A stretch of DNA of 64,000 bases from Thermoplasmata archaeon (GTDB taxonomy: Archaea; Thermoplasmatota; Thermoplasmata; Thermoplasmatales; Thermoplasmataceae): positions 1 to 64,000 of the forward strand of contig JAJZIN010000001.1 of NCBI GenBank assembly GCA_021810575.1, in the 5' to 3' direction. Position 1 is the first letter of the stretch; every line of letters begins with the position of its first letter. Of this stretch, positions 36,316 through 45,553 are shown piece by piece. The notes below the pieces were generated by a model. That model had not been told where the DNA came from and ran no database searches. It was given only the letters and a program-made list of their open reading frames with translations. The position numbers and the translations under genes are program-made.

Positions 36316-38145
36316 ATGTCCCCATCAAACCGCTTTCCAGTTGCATCTCGTCTTTACACAAAAATGATGTCTACTGCATCGGGCAAATGGGCTCTTATTG
36401 GTACCCTGATTGGGATCATAGCAGGTCTTGGTGCAATTGTTCTCTACATTTCAATAGAATTTGTAACAACTTACCTTCTGACAGGTTTAACAGGATTTTC
36501 CCCACCAAGATCAGGATTGCTTGCAGGGACATCGTTTTATCAATATTCCCCGAATATTCATTATCTTTACATTCCACTATCGCTTATTATTGGAGGGATT
36601 GTTGTTGCTATTATTCTGAATAAAACCGCACCGGAAGCTAAGGGACATGGTACGGATGCAGCGATCAGTGCATTTCATAACAATGCAGGAAGAATTAGAA
36701 AGAGAATACCACTGGTAAAGACAGTTGCTTCAGCTATTACCATAGGCTCGGGAGGAAGTGCTGGAAGGGAAGGCCCCACAGCGCAGATTGCCGCTGGATT
36801 TGGGTCCTTTCTTTCAGATATATTTCATCTTGATGATCACGACCGCCGTATCGCAGTAGCTTCTGGTATTGGGGCAGGTATTGGAAGTATATTCCTGGCC
36901 CCTCTTGGAGGAGCAATTCTAAGCACAGAAATTCTTTATAAAAGGGACTTCGAAACAGAAGCGTTGATTCCATCAACAATAGCTTCGGTGATCGGATATT
37001 CAATTTTTGGTTACTACACAGGCTACAAGACCATATTTCTAATTCCAACTTCAACTGTAATAGGCTTTTTTCACCCGCTCTCCCTAATCGCATATCTCAT
37101 AATTGGTTTTTTTGCTGGTCTCTCCGCAATATTTTATATAAAGACCTTCTACGGTATAAGTAGAATATTTTCAATGGCAAAAAGGATTTCTCCCTATGCC
37201 AAACCTGCAATCGGGGGAGCAATAGTTGGGATAATCGCCATATTCTTTCCAGAAATACTCGGACTGGGGTATGGATGGGTTCAACAGATGCTGGATGGGA
37301 ATATGGCCCTTTTTGGAACTGGGTACCTTGATTTGTTCGTTATCTTTATTGTGCTTTTCTTTTTGAAAACTGTTGCAACATCATTCACCATAGGATCCGA
37401 AGGATCTGGAGGAGTCTTCGCTCCAGGACTGGTGATTGGAGCATTCCTAGGGGCAGCTATTGCAATTCCTCTCAGAATTTTTTTCCCTTATCTGAGCGTG
37501 GATGAAATTATAATAGTGTCCATGATTTCAATGTTCGGTGGGGCATCTAAGGCTCCAATTGCTATTATTATAATGGGGACAGAAATGACAGGATCATATG
37601 CACTGTTCATACCCTTAATGCTTGCAACAACGGTAAGTTACTTTGTTAGTGGGAATCTCTCAATTTATCGTTCGCAGGTTTTGGATAGAAGCAAATCCCC
37701 TGCCCACGAAGATGAATATAAGAACCCGATAATGGACGACATCCCGGTATATACGGCCATGAAGAAGGATTATTTCAAGATTAGTAAGAATGAAACCCTC
37801 AGAGCAGGAATCAATATGATAAGAGAAAGCAGGACAAAGGGGATAGTTGTGGAGGATGGTGGTAAACTTGAAGGGTACCTGTCCATAGAAAATATACCAG
37901 TTAATGTTAACTATGATGAGAAGATTGAAAGTGTGATGCAAACAGATCCACCTCTCATCAGAAGTGATGACAACTTACACAATGCACTGAATAAACTTAC
38001 AAAGGAACCATCTGGAAAACTCATTGTTTACGATGACAATTCACCAGATGTTGTTGTCGGAACTCTGACGCTCTCAGAAGTTGCTGAAGCTTATAACATG
38101 GAGATAAGGAGAATTAAAGATGTCCAGAGAATGGAAAATTCATGA
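36316..38145 (+). CDS. CLC-type chloride channel or antiporter with CBS pair
   Basis: This is a 609-residue membrane protein. Residues about 20-450 form the CLC fold with the selectivity motif GSGGSAGREGPTAQI carrying the gating Glu. A second conserved GSEGSGGVFAPGL follows, and a third contact region FGGASKAPIAI lies near residue 410. Residues about 480-609 form two CBS repeats that may bind nucleotides: KGIVVEDGGKLEGYLSIE and LIVYDDNSPDVVVGTLTLSEV. In an acidophile it could help anion or proton balance, which is inference. It follows the PRC-barrel gene by 50 bases and may have its own promoter. Confidence 0.92.
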   Translation: MSPSNRFPVASRLYTKMMSTASGKWALIGTLIGIIAGLGAIVLYISIEFVTTYLLTGLTGFSPPRSGLLAGTSFYQYSPNIHYLYIPLSLIIGGIVVAIILNKTAPEAKGHGTDAAISAFHNNAGRIRKRIPLVKTVASAITIGSGGSAGREGPTAQIAAGFGSFLSDIFHLDDHDRRIAVASGIGAGIGSIFLAPLGGAILSTEILYKRDFETEALIPSTIASVIGYSIFGYYTGYKTIFLIPTSTVIGFFHPLSLIAYLIIGFFAGLSAIFYIKTFYGISRIFSMAKRISPYAKPAIGGAIVGIIAIFFPEILGLGYGWVQQMLDGNMALFGTGYLDLFVIFIVLFFLKTVATSFTIGSEGSGGVFAPGLVIGAFLGAAIAIPLRIFFPYLSVDEIIIVSMISMFGGASKAPIAIIIMGTEMTGSYALFIPLMLATTVSYFVSGNLSIYRSQVLDRSKSPAHEDEYKNPIMDDIPVYTAMKKDYFKISKNETLRAGINMIRESRTKGIVVEDGGKLEGYLSIENIPVNVNYDEKIESVMQTDPPLIRSDDNLHNALNKLTKEPSGKLIVYDDNSPDVVVGTLTLSEVAEAYNMEIRRIKDVQRMENS

Positions 38146-38235
38146 TATTCGAACTGGATATTTAGGTCTGATAAAAAACCTCGAATCATTTTAAGCGTGG
38201 ATCTATTGTGATTAATATTTTAAGTAACCTCAATA

Positions 38236-39288
38236 TTAAATTCCAGTTAGATTATTCATTACTATTATTACAAAAACCAGGTAGGTGAATATGGTAAAGG
38301 AGAAAGTTGAATAGAGACTGTCGAAGGGACCTGCTCCTCCTATTATACCACCCTTGCCAGAAAGAGTCGAGGCTCTGATTCCCTTAAAAAGGTCAACTAT
38401 GAATTCAGAAAAGAATATAAGTGGAAATATGAGAACCGATTCAACTGGCTGATATTCTTTTGGGATGGTAAAATAGAGTATGAGGAACCAGAGGACTACA
38501 AGAAAGAACTTTATTCTATAGTGTGGATAGGATATTACTGATCCTGTATATTTTCCTTCCCTCTGTTCGGGATTCATCACAATCCAGAAGAATGACGTGA
38601 GAAGTATAAACTCTACGAGAATTGTTAAAAGAGGCGGAAAAACACACTTAAGTATATTTTCGTATATTGCCAGGAATGAATACAGGATAAGGATAAGAAC
38701 AATACCATTTATGCTTCTCCTGCTTGTAACAGAAAAATTGAATTGTGCAAGGACAACTATTAACCCATAAAACAGTGGAATCATATATCTGTCTGGAAAA
38801 ATAAAAATATAGCCTTCGGTTAACCCGGATAGGATAACAGTTATTCCCATCCCGATTATTGTTGATACTGTTAACCAGTATCCATATGACCTTTTTTGAT
38901 CGGGTGAGTTATATTGACCTGAACTGTGTGGGGTCAGGTGGATTATAAAGTTGATGATGAATATACCAATTGGAATCCATATTAGAGTATCTATGATGAA
39001 TGGAGCTTTCAATAATTCAATAATATTGGGTATGCTTCCTGAAAAGTCCAGCCTTAAAAACAGGTATGCTATGATTGGCATGATCCAAACACCAGAAGCC
39101 TCATGGTATGTTGTTGACTCCATCCATACAGAATATAAGACTGATATTATCACTGATAAAACTATAGAAATCAACAGTACGTAAAAAATAGAGTTTACGC
39201 CATATAACCACATCACCAGAAGACAGATAAAAATTGGTGTGGAAAGGAAGATCTTCTTTATGTTATGAAAATCGGCATAAATATCCAT
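38236..39288 (-). CDS. Polytopic membrane protein, DUF1614-like end
   Basis: This integral membrane protein of 350 residues has about ten helices. The C-terminal segment STLSGKGGIIGGAGPFDSLY, followed by one last helix, resembles the DUF1614 family signature (IGGAGxxDGIF). The rest is not recognised. It is 19 bases downstream of the DUF929-like gene on the same strand, so both are likely one transcript. Function is unknown. Confidence 0.5.
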   Translation of the reverse strand: MDIYADFHNIKKIFLSTPIFICLLVMWLYGVNSIFYVLLISIVLSVIISVLYSVWMESTTYHEASGVWIMPIIAYLFLRLDFSGSIPNIIELLKAPFIIDTLIWIPIGIFIINFIIHLTPHSSGQYNSPDQKRSYGYWLTVSTIIGMGITVILSGLTEGYIFIFPDRYMIPLFYGLIVVLAQFNFSVTSRRSINGIVLILILYSFLAIYENILKCVFPPLLTILVEFILLTSFFWIVMNPEQREGKYTGSVISYPHYRIKFFLVVLWFLILYFTIPKEYQPVESVLIFPLIFFSEFIVDLFKGIRASTLSGKGGIIGGAGPFDSLYSTFSFTIFTYLVFVIIVMNNLTGI

Positions 39289-39307
39289 CTGTTTCTTCTC
39301 ACATTTT

Positions 39308-40126
39308 TCAGATTACCGAATTCACAGCAGATCCAAGTTCTGATGTGCCCAAGGTTATGCCAGGATATTGAGAGAGTTCATTTATGAGGATTCCAGGCTG
39401 TATGTTTGCTATTGTTGAAGGACTGTATAGTTCACCCTCTGCATAGTATGTTCCTGAAGGCCCCGTTATTATTAAGCTTGAAGTCAGGTGCCCTGCATAG
39501 TTTGCGATTGCTTCTCCACTTAGATTAGCTGTTGGGTATTGAGTCTCATATTTCAGGAACAGCGATGAAACTGAAGATGGAAAATTTGCATTCAGGACAG
39601 ATTCCCCCTGGCTAACTGAACTGGGTCCATCCGGTGGAAGGTATTCTCCATACACATATATAACGTGGAAGTGATAATCTATCCCACCTAGACTATAAGT
39701 GAAGTTGTTAAAGAGAAGACCTGGTATGTTTGTAGGGCTTTCATCAGGATCACTGAAATGCATGTCGTGATATATTGTGGAATTTGAAAGTGATGGATCC
39801 TGTGAATGCACATAATTGTAAATAAACCAGCTGTCAGAGGCACCGATTGGGCATCCCTGCCATGAAAGAAAATAAATATTAACTCCACCGAGTGGTGAAA
39901 CGTCTGAACCGTCTATCCTGATAAATTTTCCACTTTGCACCACTGTGGAATTGGATGAAGTACCGGGAGATGATGAATTAAATACACCAGAAGCTATGAG
40001 TACCGCTACAATTACTATAACAGCCACTACTATTGTTACTGCAGTCGTTAATATCTTCCTTCTTCTCTGGATAAGGATTCTTAATTCGTCTTCCTTCTGT
40101 TTATTTGTTTTTTTGGGATTTGCCAT
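39308..40126 (-). CDS. DUF929-like membrane-anchored protein lacking the CxxC pair
   Basis: This protein of 272 residues has a basic N-terminus, one membrane helix (about 26-46), a Ser/Thr linker and an external domain. FIRIDGSDVSPLGGVNIYFLSWQGCP followed by IGASDSWF matches the DUF929 thioredoxin-like domain of acidophilic archaea. There the segment normally reads with a CPYC-type motif, but here the second Cys is replaced and only one Cys remains. Redox catalysis by CxxC is therefore unlikely. The C-terminal YPGITLGTSELGSAVNS also fits the family. Confidence 0.65.
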   Translation of the reverse strand: MANPKKTNKQKEDELRILIQRRRKILTTAVTIVVAVIVIVAVLIASGVFNSSSPGTSSNSTVVQSGKFIRIDGSDVSPLGGVNIYFLSWQGCPIGASDSWFIYNYVHSQDPSLSNSTIYHDMHFSDPDESPTNIPGLLFNNFTYSLGGIDYHFHVIYVYGEYLPPDGPSSVSQGESVLNANFPSSVSSLFLKYETQYPTANLSGEAIANYAGHLTSSLIITGPSGTYYAEGELYSPSTIANIQPGILINELSQYPGITLGTSELGSAVNSVI

Positions 40127-40227
40127 TCACGATAATATCGAATTTGCATATTTAAAGATTTGACACAGGAATAATGAAATCAACAAGATAATAGAATATA
40201 TTATTAACAGACTCACCATATTTGATT

Positions 40228-41184
40228 ATGAAATTCGGGGTTGTTGGTATCGGTAATCATGCAGTGAATAGGGTGATGCCTGCCATTTTAGAAAGCGGTA
40301 ATGAAATCTCAGGTATTACCACGACGAACAAGGAGAAAGGAACTGAAATATCTGAAAAGTTTTCATGCAAATATTACCCTACATATGGAGAAATGCTTTC
40401 TGATGATATAGATTCTGTCTATGTGGGTTCACCAAATTTCATGCATTTCGAACATGCAAGAAAAGCCCTAAATCATAGCAAACATGTTCTGCTGGAAAAA
40501 CAGATGACACTGAGATCTGCAGATGCAAAAGAACTCATTTCCCTGGCAACCGAGAGGAAGGCTAAACTTGGTATTGGCTTCCATCTCAGAATGCACCCTG
40601 CGCTTGACTACATAAAAAATGAAATACTGAAACCCGATGAAGAAATAATTTATGAATCGGGAATGTGGACCCATAAGTCAGCTGCAAGGGAACAAACGAC
40701 AGATAGCAAGTGGTGGAGCGAACCGGATAAGGTAGGAGGAGGTTCCGTAATGGGTACTGGCGTTCACGTCATTGATACGCTAATTTCATTTCATAATAGA
40801 TTTCCCAGGAAGGTAACCTCATTCAGGATGCCAGAAGAGAAGATAATTGATGAATCAATGATAGTAAATATGCAGTTCGAAAAGGGGTTCGCCGCTGCTT
40901 TCTCATCCAGACAGATGGGCCCCATTTCAAACGACTTGACCCTGATGACCGCAGAAAGAAAAATAAAGTGCAGAAATTTCTTCGGCACTTCAATCAATGC
41001 AGTAGTTGAGATCAACGATGAAATGGTAAAGGAGTTTAAATCAGGGAACATGTATGCTGAAGAAGTGTCAGAATTTGTAAAATACGCAAATGGAGAAAAA
41101 GGCCGGATAGCAACAGGGAATGATGGATACAGAGTGGTAAGAGTGGTGGAAGAGGCTCAAAGATTTATATCAATGGTGAGATGA
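40228..41184 (+). CDS. Gfo/Idh/MocA family NAD(P)-dependent oxidoreductase
   Basis: This 318-residue dehydrogenase, probably acting on a sugar or polyol, has the Rossmann motif VVGIGNHAVNRVMPAIL at the N-terminus. GSPNFMHFEHARKAL and HVLLEKQMTL follow; the latter is the family EKP motif with Gln instead of Pro. GGSVMGTGVHVIDTL carries the catalytic His region. ATG 40228 is chosen over TTG 40222, with a TATA-like AATATATTATTA about 27 bases upstream. Substrate is unknown. It ends three bases before the convergent HTH gene. Confidence 0.85.
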   Translation: MKFGVVGIGNHAVNRVMPAILESGNEISGITTTNKEKGTEISEKFSCKYYPTYGEMLSDDIDSVYVGSPNFMHFEHARKALNHSKHVLLEKQMTLRSADAKELISLATERKAKLGIGFHLRMHPALDYIKNEILKPDEEIIYESGMWTHKSAAREQTTDSKWWSEPDKVGGGSVMGTGVHVIDTLISFHNRFPRKVTSFRMPEEKIIDESMIVNMQFEKGFAAAFSSRQMGPISNDLTLMTAERKIKCRNFFGTSINAVVEINDEMVKEFKSGNMYAEEVSEFVKYANGEKGRIATGNDGYRVVRVVEEAQRFISMVR

Positions 41185-41187
41185 AAA

Positions 41188-41571
41188 CTATTGTATCATT
41201 TCCCGTGATTCTAATTCCCGTATAAGGTCCCTGGAAAGGCTTCTCAGACGATCAATCAACTCATCAATCTTTTCTCTGATTACCTTGTCAAGCGTTGAGG
41301 AAACTGATAATGCATATTCATAATAATAGCCTCCATTCTGGATGATCCTTGAGTCTCGCATTACAAAGCCCATGCTGATCAATTTCTGCAATGATCTGTA
41401 AACTGTACTCTGATCCCTTTTTATATCATTTGAAATATCCTCTATCCTGAACCACTTTCCCGGAGTTAGTGCATAAAATATGTCCACATCAGTCTTTCCA
41501 AAGTTAAATACCGATTCCAGTAAATCGGAACAGCAAGCAATATCGGAATTCAATTTTGATGTTATTTTCAT
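41188..41571 (-). CDS. HTH transcriptional regulator with N-terminal vicinal cysteines
   Basis: This protein of 127 residues has a winged-helix domain (about 25-80): VDIFYALTPGKWFRIEDISNDI, recognition helix DQSTVYRSLQKLISMGF, and a wing with RIIQNGGYYYEYAL. A long charged helix at the end probably dimerises it. Cys13 and Cys14 are adjacent near the N-terminus. The gene is divergent from the thioredoxin operon, and the shared upstream region contains an inverted repeat at 41604-41628. A redox-responsive repressor or activator of that operon is a reasonable hypothesis. The fold is similar to TrmB or PadR-like archaeal regulators. Confidence 0.68.
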   Translation of the reverse strand: MKITSKLNSDIACCSDLLESVFNFGKTDVDIFYALTPGKWFRIEDISNDIKRDQSTVYRSLQKLISMGFVMRDSRIIQNGGYYYEYALSVSSTLDKVIREKIDELIDRLRSLSRDLIRELESREMIQ

Positions 41572-41603
41572 ATTATATGCCGGTATTGGGTTGTTCTATA
41601 AAT

Positions 41604-41628
41604 GGTTTTGTATGATTTTGGCAAAACC
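41604..41628. promoter_or_regulatory. Inverted repeat, candidate operator of the redox locus
   Basis: GGTTTTG and CAAAACC are perfect 7-base arms separated by 11 bases (centre to centre about 18 bases, near two helix turns). It lies 33 bases from the HTH regulator start and 45 bases from the thioredoxin start, where a dimeric regulator could act on both genes. Binding is inferred. Confidence 0.45.
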
Positions 41629-41672
41629 GTAACGTTGATTAACTCCAATCAAATATCTAATAGAATTCAATT

Positions 41673-42083
41673 ATGTCAGATGAAGATGTAGAACTGGAAA
41701 ACATAAGGAAAAAAGTACTGGCAAGAATTCAGGAAGAAAATAAGAATAAGGAGGAAAAAAGAATGAAACCTGTAGAATTAACAGATGCAACTTTCAATGA
41801 TGAGGTAAAAAAGAGCAAGATTATGGTAGTGGACTTCTGGGCATCCTGGTGTGCTCCATGCAGATTCCTCTCTCCAATAGTTGAAGAACTGGCCAATGAA
41901 TACAGTGGTAAGATTTCCTTTGGAAAAGTGGATGTAGATGCCAATCCGGAAGTAAGTTCATCATTCAATATTACAAGCATACCTACTGTAATAATGTTCA
42001 AGAATGGTAAGGTCGCTGATGTAAGTATCGGAGCTGTACCAAAGGCAATGCTTGATGCAAAACTAAAGAAGTTGTTGAACTGA
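41673..42083 (+). CDS. trxA: Thioredoxin
   Basis: This is a 136-residue thioredoxin. The active site WASWCAPCRFLSP has the C-x-x-C pair with Ala-Pro in place of the usual Gly-Pro. VDVDANPEVSSSFNITSIPTV carries the cis-Pro, and FKNGKVADVSIGAVPK ends the fold. A charged N-terminal extension of about 30 residues precedes the domain. The reductase gene follows immediately, with its ATG one base after the stop codon. It may feed peroxiredoxin and other thiol enzymes. Confidence 0.93.
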   Translation: MSDEDVELENIRKKVLARIQEENKNKEEKRMKPVELTDATFNDEVKKSKIMVVDFWASWCAPCRFLSPIVEELANEYSGKISFGKVDVDANPEVSSSFNITSIPTVIMFKNGKVADVSIGAVPKAMLDAKLKKLLN

Positions 42084-43058
42084 ATGAAATATGATATTAT
42101 TGTAATAGGTGGTGCCTTTGCAGGTCTTACTGCGGCCATTTATTCTTCCAGGCAGGGAATGAAGACACTTGTAGTCACAAAAGATATTGGTGGTCAGGGA
42201 TTACTTACAACCGATATCCAGAATTACCCTGGCTTTGAAAGTATATCCGGGTTTGATCTGGCTTCCAAATTTCAGGCACAGGCTCAGATGTATGGAACTG
42301 AGTTTTCATATGATGAGGTAAGGACAGTAACTGAATCAGATAACCAGTTTATCCTGAAAGGTGTGGAACAGCAATATGAATGCGATGCACTGGTTCTTGC
42401 TTTTGGTAAAACCCCAAGAGATCTGGGGAGCAAGGGAGAGGAGAAATTCAAGGGAAGAGGTGTATCCTATTGCTCAATATGTGATGGTCCGCTCTATAGA
42501 AATAAGGATGTTCTTGTAGCTGGCGCAGGAGACCATGCTCTTCAGGCTGCACTATATCTAGGAACAGTTGCTTCAAATGTATATGTTACACAGAAGGGAA
42601 ACCGTATTTCAGGTTCAGAAGACATGATAGCTGAGGCAAAATCCCTGGAGACTGTTAAATTCCTTTACGAGTCAGAAGTTGAGGAAATACTCGGAGATAA
42701 GACTGTGAACGCAGTTTCCCTCAGAAAGAAGGATGGCTCGCTTGAACAGGTTCCAGTTAAAGCAGTGTTTGTTGAAATGGGATACATTGCAAAGACAGGG
42801 ATGCTGAATGGATTTGTTGAAATGAACAAAGACAACGAAGTCATTATAGACATGAGTGGCCGAACAAGCAAAGAAGGCGTTTTCGCTGCAGGGGATGTAA
42901 CAAATATCCCGTATAAACAGGCAGTGATCTCAGCCGGTCAGGGTTCTGTAGCAGCATTGAGTGCTATTAACTATGTTCACAAGAAACGTGGGATGGGATC
43001 GGTTAGAAGTGACTGGAAATTTGTTGATCTGAATAAAAAATCCAAGATCTCCCTCTAA
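42084..43058 (+). CDS. trxB: Thioredoxin reductase, NADPH motif missing
   Basis: This 324-residue flavoprotein has the FAD motif IGGAFAGLTAAIY (residues 8-20), the redox pair Cys130/Cys133 in CSICDG, and the FAD-binding GVFAAGDVTN near the end. The second nucleotide motif is GAGDHALQAALYLG (147-160), lacking the usual GGGxSA start. The basic HRR segment that binds the NADPH phosphate is replaced by VTQKGNR. The Thermoplasma acidophilum enzyme is known not to accept NADPH, and this protein has the same kind of change. The electron donor is therefore in question. Confidence 0.88.
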   Translation: MKYDIIVIGGAFAGLTAAIYSSRQGMKTLVVTKDIGGQGLLTTDIQNYPGFESISGFDLASKFQAQAQMYGTEFSYDEVRTVTESDNQFILKGVEQQYECDALVLAFGKTPRDLGSKGEEKFKGRGVSYCSICDGPLYRNKDVLVAGAGDHALQAALYLGTVASNVYVTQKGNRISGSEDMIAEAKSLETVKFLYESEVEEILGDKTVNAVSLRKKDGSLEQVPVKAVFVEMGYIAKTGMLNGFVEMNKDNEVIIDMSGRTSKEGVFAAGDVTNIPYKQAVISAGQGSVAALSAINYVHKKRGMGSVRSDWKFVDLNKKSKISL

Positions 43059-43059
43059 T

Positions 43060-43386
43060 ATGATAAGTATTGAAAATGGAGGATTTGACTCCATGGGAAG
43101 AAAGAGGGTACAGAGTCAGGATAAAGATATAACGATCATCAAAGAAGGTGAAAAATACTTTGCCTTTGACTCAAAGTGCCCTCATAGGGGTGGTCCTCTC
43201 TTTCTTTGCAAGATTCTTTCCGGGGAGAGGATAATGTGTCCTTCCCATCATATTATTTTCAATCTGAATAATGGCGATGTGCTTGAGAATCCAATACCCA
43301 GATCAATGGGAGATTATGCATTGTCAGGTAACTTGAAGATTTATGAAGTAAGAGTAAATGGAAAAAATCTGGAAATTATAGTTTGA
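43060..43386 (+). CDS. Rieske-type [2Fe-2S] protein
   Basis: This 108-residue soluble protein contains the two Rieske cluster boxes: CPHRGGPL (Cys-x-His) and CPSHHIIF (Cys-x-x-His). It has no membrane anchor, so it resembles small Rieske ferredoxins. It starts one base after the thioredoxin reductase stop and belongs to the same operon. It is a candidate electron carrier for the reductase, which is inference from position. The last 11 bases overlap the convergent TPR gene. Confidence 0.88.
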   Translation: MISIENGGFDSMGRKRVQSQDKDITIIKEGEKYFAFDSKCPHRGGPLFLCKILSGERIMCPSHHIIFNLNNGDVLENPIPRSMGDYALSGNLKIYEVRVNGKNLEIIV

Positions 43387-44455
43387 ATTTCTTGCTGTTC
43401 TCCTTCCACCAGACCTGATTTAACAGAGACTCAACATATTCTGTCTGGAAGTCCTGCTTTAAGGCTTCCTTCAGTATAGATTGCGCTTCATTCAGCCGGT
43501 TGATTTCCATAAGACATGATCCTTTTACAATTTTTGCCTCTGGATCGTCTGCCATTTCAATTGCAATATCCAGATGAGAAATGGCCTTATTATACTCCTT
43601 TTTGCCCATGAGAAGTTTGCCCATCATGAGGTGATATTCTGGATCTTCATCGCTGTGGGAAACTTCCAGTACATCAATACCTTCCTGCACCTTATCAAGA
43701 GAATTATAGAATTCTGCAAGTTGCATTGCCATTTCTGGATCGTTGTCTGAAACATCAAATGCCTTCTTATAATATTTCTCTGCAAGTTCATTATCTTCAA
43801 AATCTTCCATCATTGATGCCAGTTCAGAGTAGAATAATGGCTCAGAATCATTGAGGGATATGCATTTTGTAATGTAATTCATGGCTTCGGAGAGGTGATC
43901 TTCGGCAAGCTCATTCTGGAATAATAAATAAATTGCATCCAAATCATCCGGGTTTTCCTGCACCATTTTCTTTAGGATTTCAGTTGATTCTTTTATTTTA
44001 CCACTCTCCTTAAGGACAATGGCATAATTTGTCCTGTATATGGGATTCTTATCCATCTCAAAAGCCATTTTAGCCTCTTTAAGAGCCTTCTGGTCTTCCT
44101 CCATGTCCATATAGATGTTGCTTTTCAGGAGATGTATCTCTGGCATTTCTCCTTTTTTCTGAGCCTCGTTTGCGAGTCTCATGCTCTCCTCGCTGTTTCC
44201 CGTTGCATAAAGCATGGAAGCGTACTGCAATACATATTCCGGCTTTTCGGAATCTATTTTATAGGCCAATTCCGCGTGGGACTTGGCGTTTTCAATATCG
44301 CCAATTTGCGCAAATGCTTCTGATGCCAATGAAAAGGCATCTGGCCTGGTTGAATCTATTTCTATTGCTGTAATGAATTTTTCAAGGCTTTTTTCGAATT
44401 CTCCCTGGGTTAATAATTCAAACCCCTCAGCTATCTCTTTGTTGTAGTCAGACAA
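43376..44455 (-). CDS. Tetratricopeptide repeat protein
   Basis: This protein of 359 residues is made almost wholly of TPR units of 34 residues, about nine in tandem. Examples are ALKEAKMAFEMDKNPIYRTN and AEKYYKKAFDVSDNDPEMAM, each with the small-residue and Tyr/Ala pattern of the repeat. It is very acidic and has no signal or membrane segment. It is probably a scaffold. The start is TTG at 44455 (MSDYNKEIAEGF), with no better codon nearby. Partner unknown. Confidence 0.8.
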   Translation of the reverse strand: MSDYNKEIAEGFELLTQGEFEKSLEKFITAIEIDSTRPDAFSLASEAFAQIGDIENAKSHAELAYKIDSEKPEYVLQYASMLYATGNSEESMRLANEAQKKGEMPEIHLLKSNIYMDMEEDQKALKEAKMAFEMDKNPIYRTNYAIVLKESGKIKESTEILKKMVQENPDDLDAIYLLFQNELAEDHLSEAMNYITKCISLNDSEPLFYSELASMMEDFEDNELAEKYYKKAFDVSDNDPEMAMQLAEFYNSLDKVQEGIDVLEVSHSDEDPEYHLMMGKLLMGKKEYNKAISHLDIAIEMADDPEAKIVKGSCLMEINRLNEAQSILKEALKQDFQTEYVESLLNQVWWKENSKKFKL

Positions 44456-44542
44456 ATTAATCTCACTCTTATTGAGAATAACTATTCATATCTTACTCAT
44501 AAATTCAGGAAACAATAATAATGAAAAATCACATAGGGATTT

Positions 44543-45553
44543 ATGGGCGAGGATAGGGAAAAACTATGCAGAAACATAAGGGATGATTTTTACAGGGAAG
44601 GTTTCGGTAATACCCCGATGCTTAAATATGATACATCTAATGGTTCATCAGTTTTTGCTAAACTTGAATATTTCAATCCCTTTGGATCTATCAAGGACAG
44701 GGGAGCATTCTTCATGATCGATCATCTTATCCTTACAGAGAGTAATATAGTGAATAAGACCATCGTCGAGGGAACATCAGGTAATACAGGAATAGCGACT
44801 GGAAATATCTGTCGAAAACTTGGAATTAAGTCCATGCTTTTCATACCTCCGGGCACATCTGATGGAACCAAGAAAGCCCTGATAGACTCTGGAGCAAAGG
44901 TTGTTGAGACAAATGAACCACCTGAGACTACCAGCACAGAGGTTGCCATTAATTCCGCCATTGACATTGCAATGAAAGAACCGGAAACTTATGTCTGTCT
45001 TCATCAGCATGGAAATGAATTCAATTATCTGTCTCATGTTTATACAACGGCTCCAGAGGCAGAAAAACAGATAGGAGGATTACCGGATGCAGTGGCAATA
45101 GCCATGGGAACAGGTGGCTCAATAATTGGGAATGCCAAATACTTCAAGGACAAACGACCAGGTACAACTGTTTACATGCTGCAGTCGGATCAGTCGTCCT
45201 ATATACAGGGAATAAGGAATTTTTTAAAGGCAAAGGACAAGACAATCATTGAAAAGAACATTTCACTGGTAGACAAGATGATAAATGTAAATGAAAAAGA
45301 CGCAAGAGATGGAGTTCAAAAGCTTGCCAGAGAACTTGGAATTTACGTTGGTTTTTCATCAGGTGCAAATTTCATGGGGGCACTTAAGATAGCCGAATCA
45401 AGAAACAACCTAAAAGTATACACAGTTTTTCCTGACAGTGGTATAAAATACAGTGAATTCTACCAAAAGAATGGAATCCTTACAAGAATGGAGACTGAAG
45501 ATTTAAGCTCAAATGTAAAAGAAATAAAAGAGAACCTTATTTTAGTCAAATAA
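44543..45553 (+). CDS. PLP-dependent cysteine synthase family protein
   Basis: This 336-residue fold-type II PLP enzyme has NTPMLKYD near the N-terminus and the Schiff-base Lys in FGSIKDRGAFFMI. TSGNTGIATG is the substrate Asn loop, and AMGTGGSIIGNAKYFK the phosphate-binding loop. This fits cysteine synthase or O-phosphoserine sulfhydrylase, with cystathionine synthase as the alternative. There is no C-terminal CBS domain. Its end overlaps the convergent enoyl-CoA hydratase gene by 12 bases. Confidence 0.82.
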   Translation: MGEDREKLCRNIRDDFYREGFGNTPMLKYDTSNGSSVFAKLEYFNPFGSIKDRGAFFMIDHLILTESNIVNKTIVEGTSGNTGIATGNICRKLGIKSMLFIPPGTSDGTKKALIDSGAKVVETNEPPETTSTEVAINSAIDIAMKEPETYVCLHQHGNEFNYLSHVYTTAPEAEKQIGGLPDAVAIAMGTGGSIIGNAKYFKDKRPGTTVYMLQSDQSSYIQGIRNFLKAKDKTIIEKNISLVDKMINVNEKDARDGVQKLARELGIYVGFSSGANFMGALKIAESRNNLKVYTVFPDSGIKYSEFYQKNGILTRMETEDLSSNVKEIKENLILVK

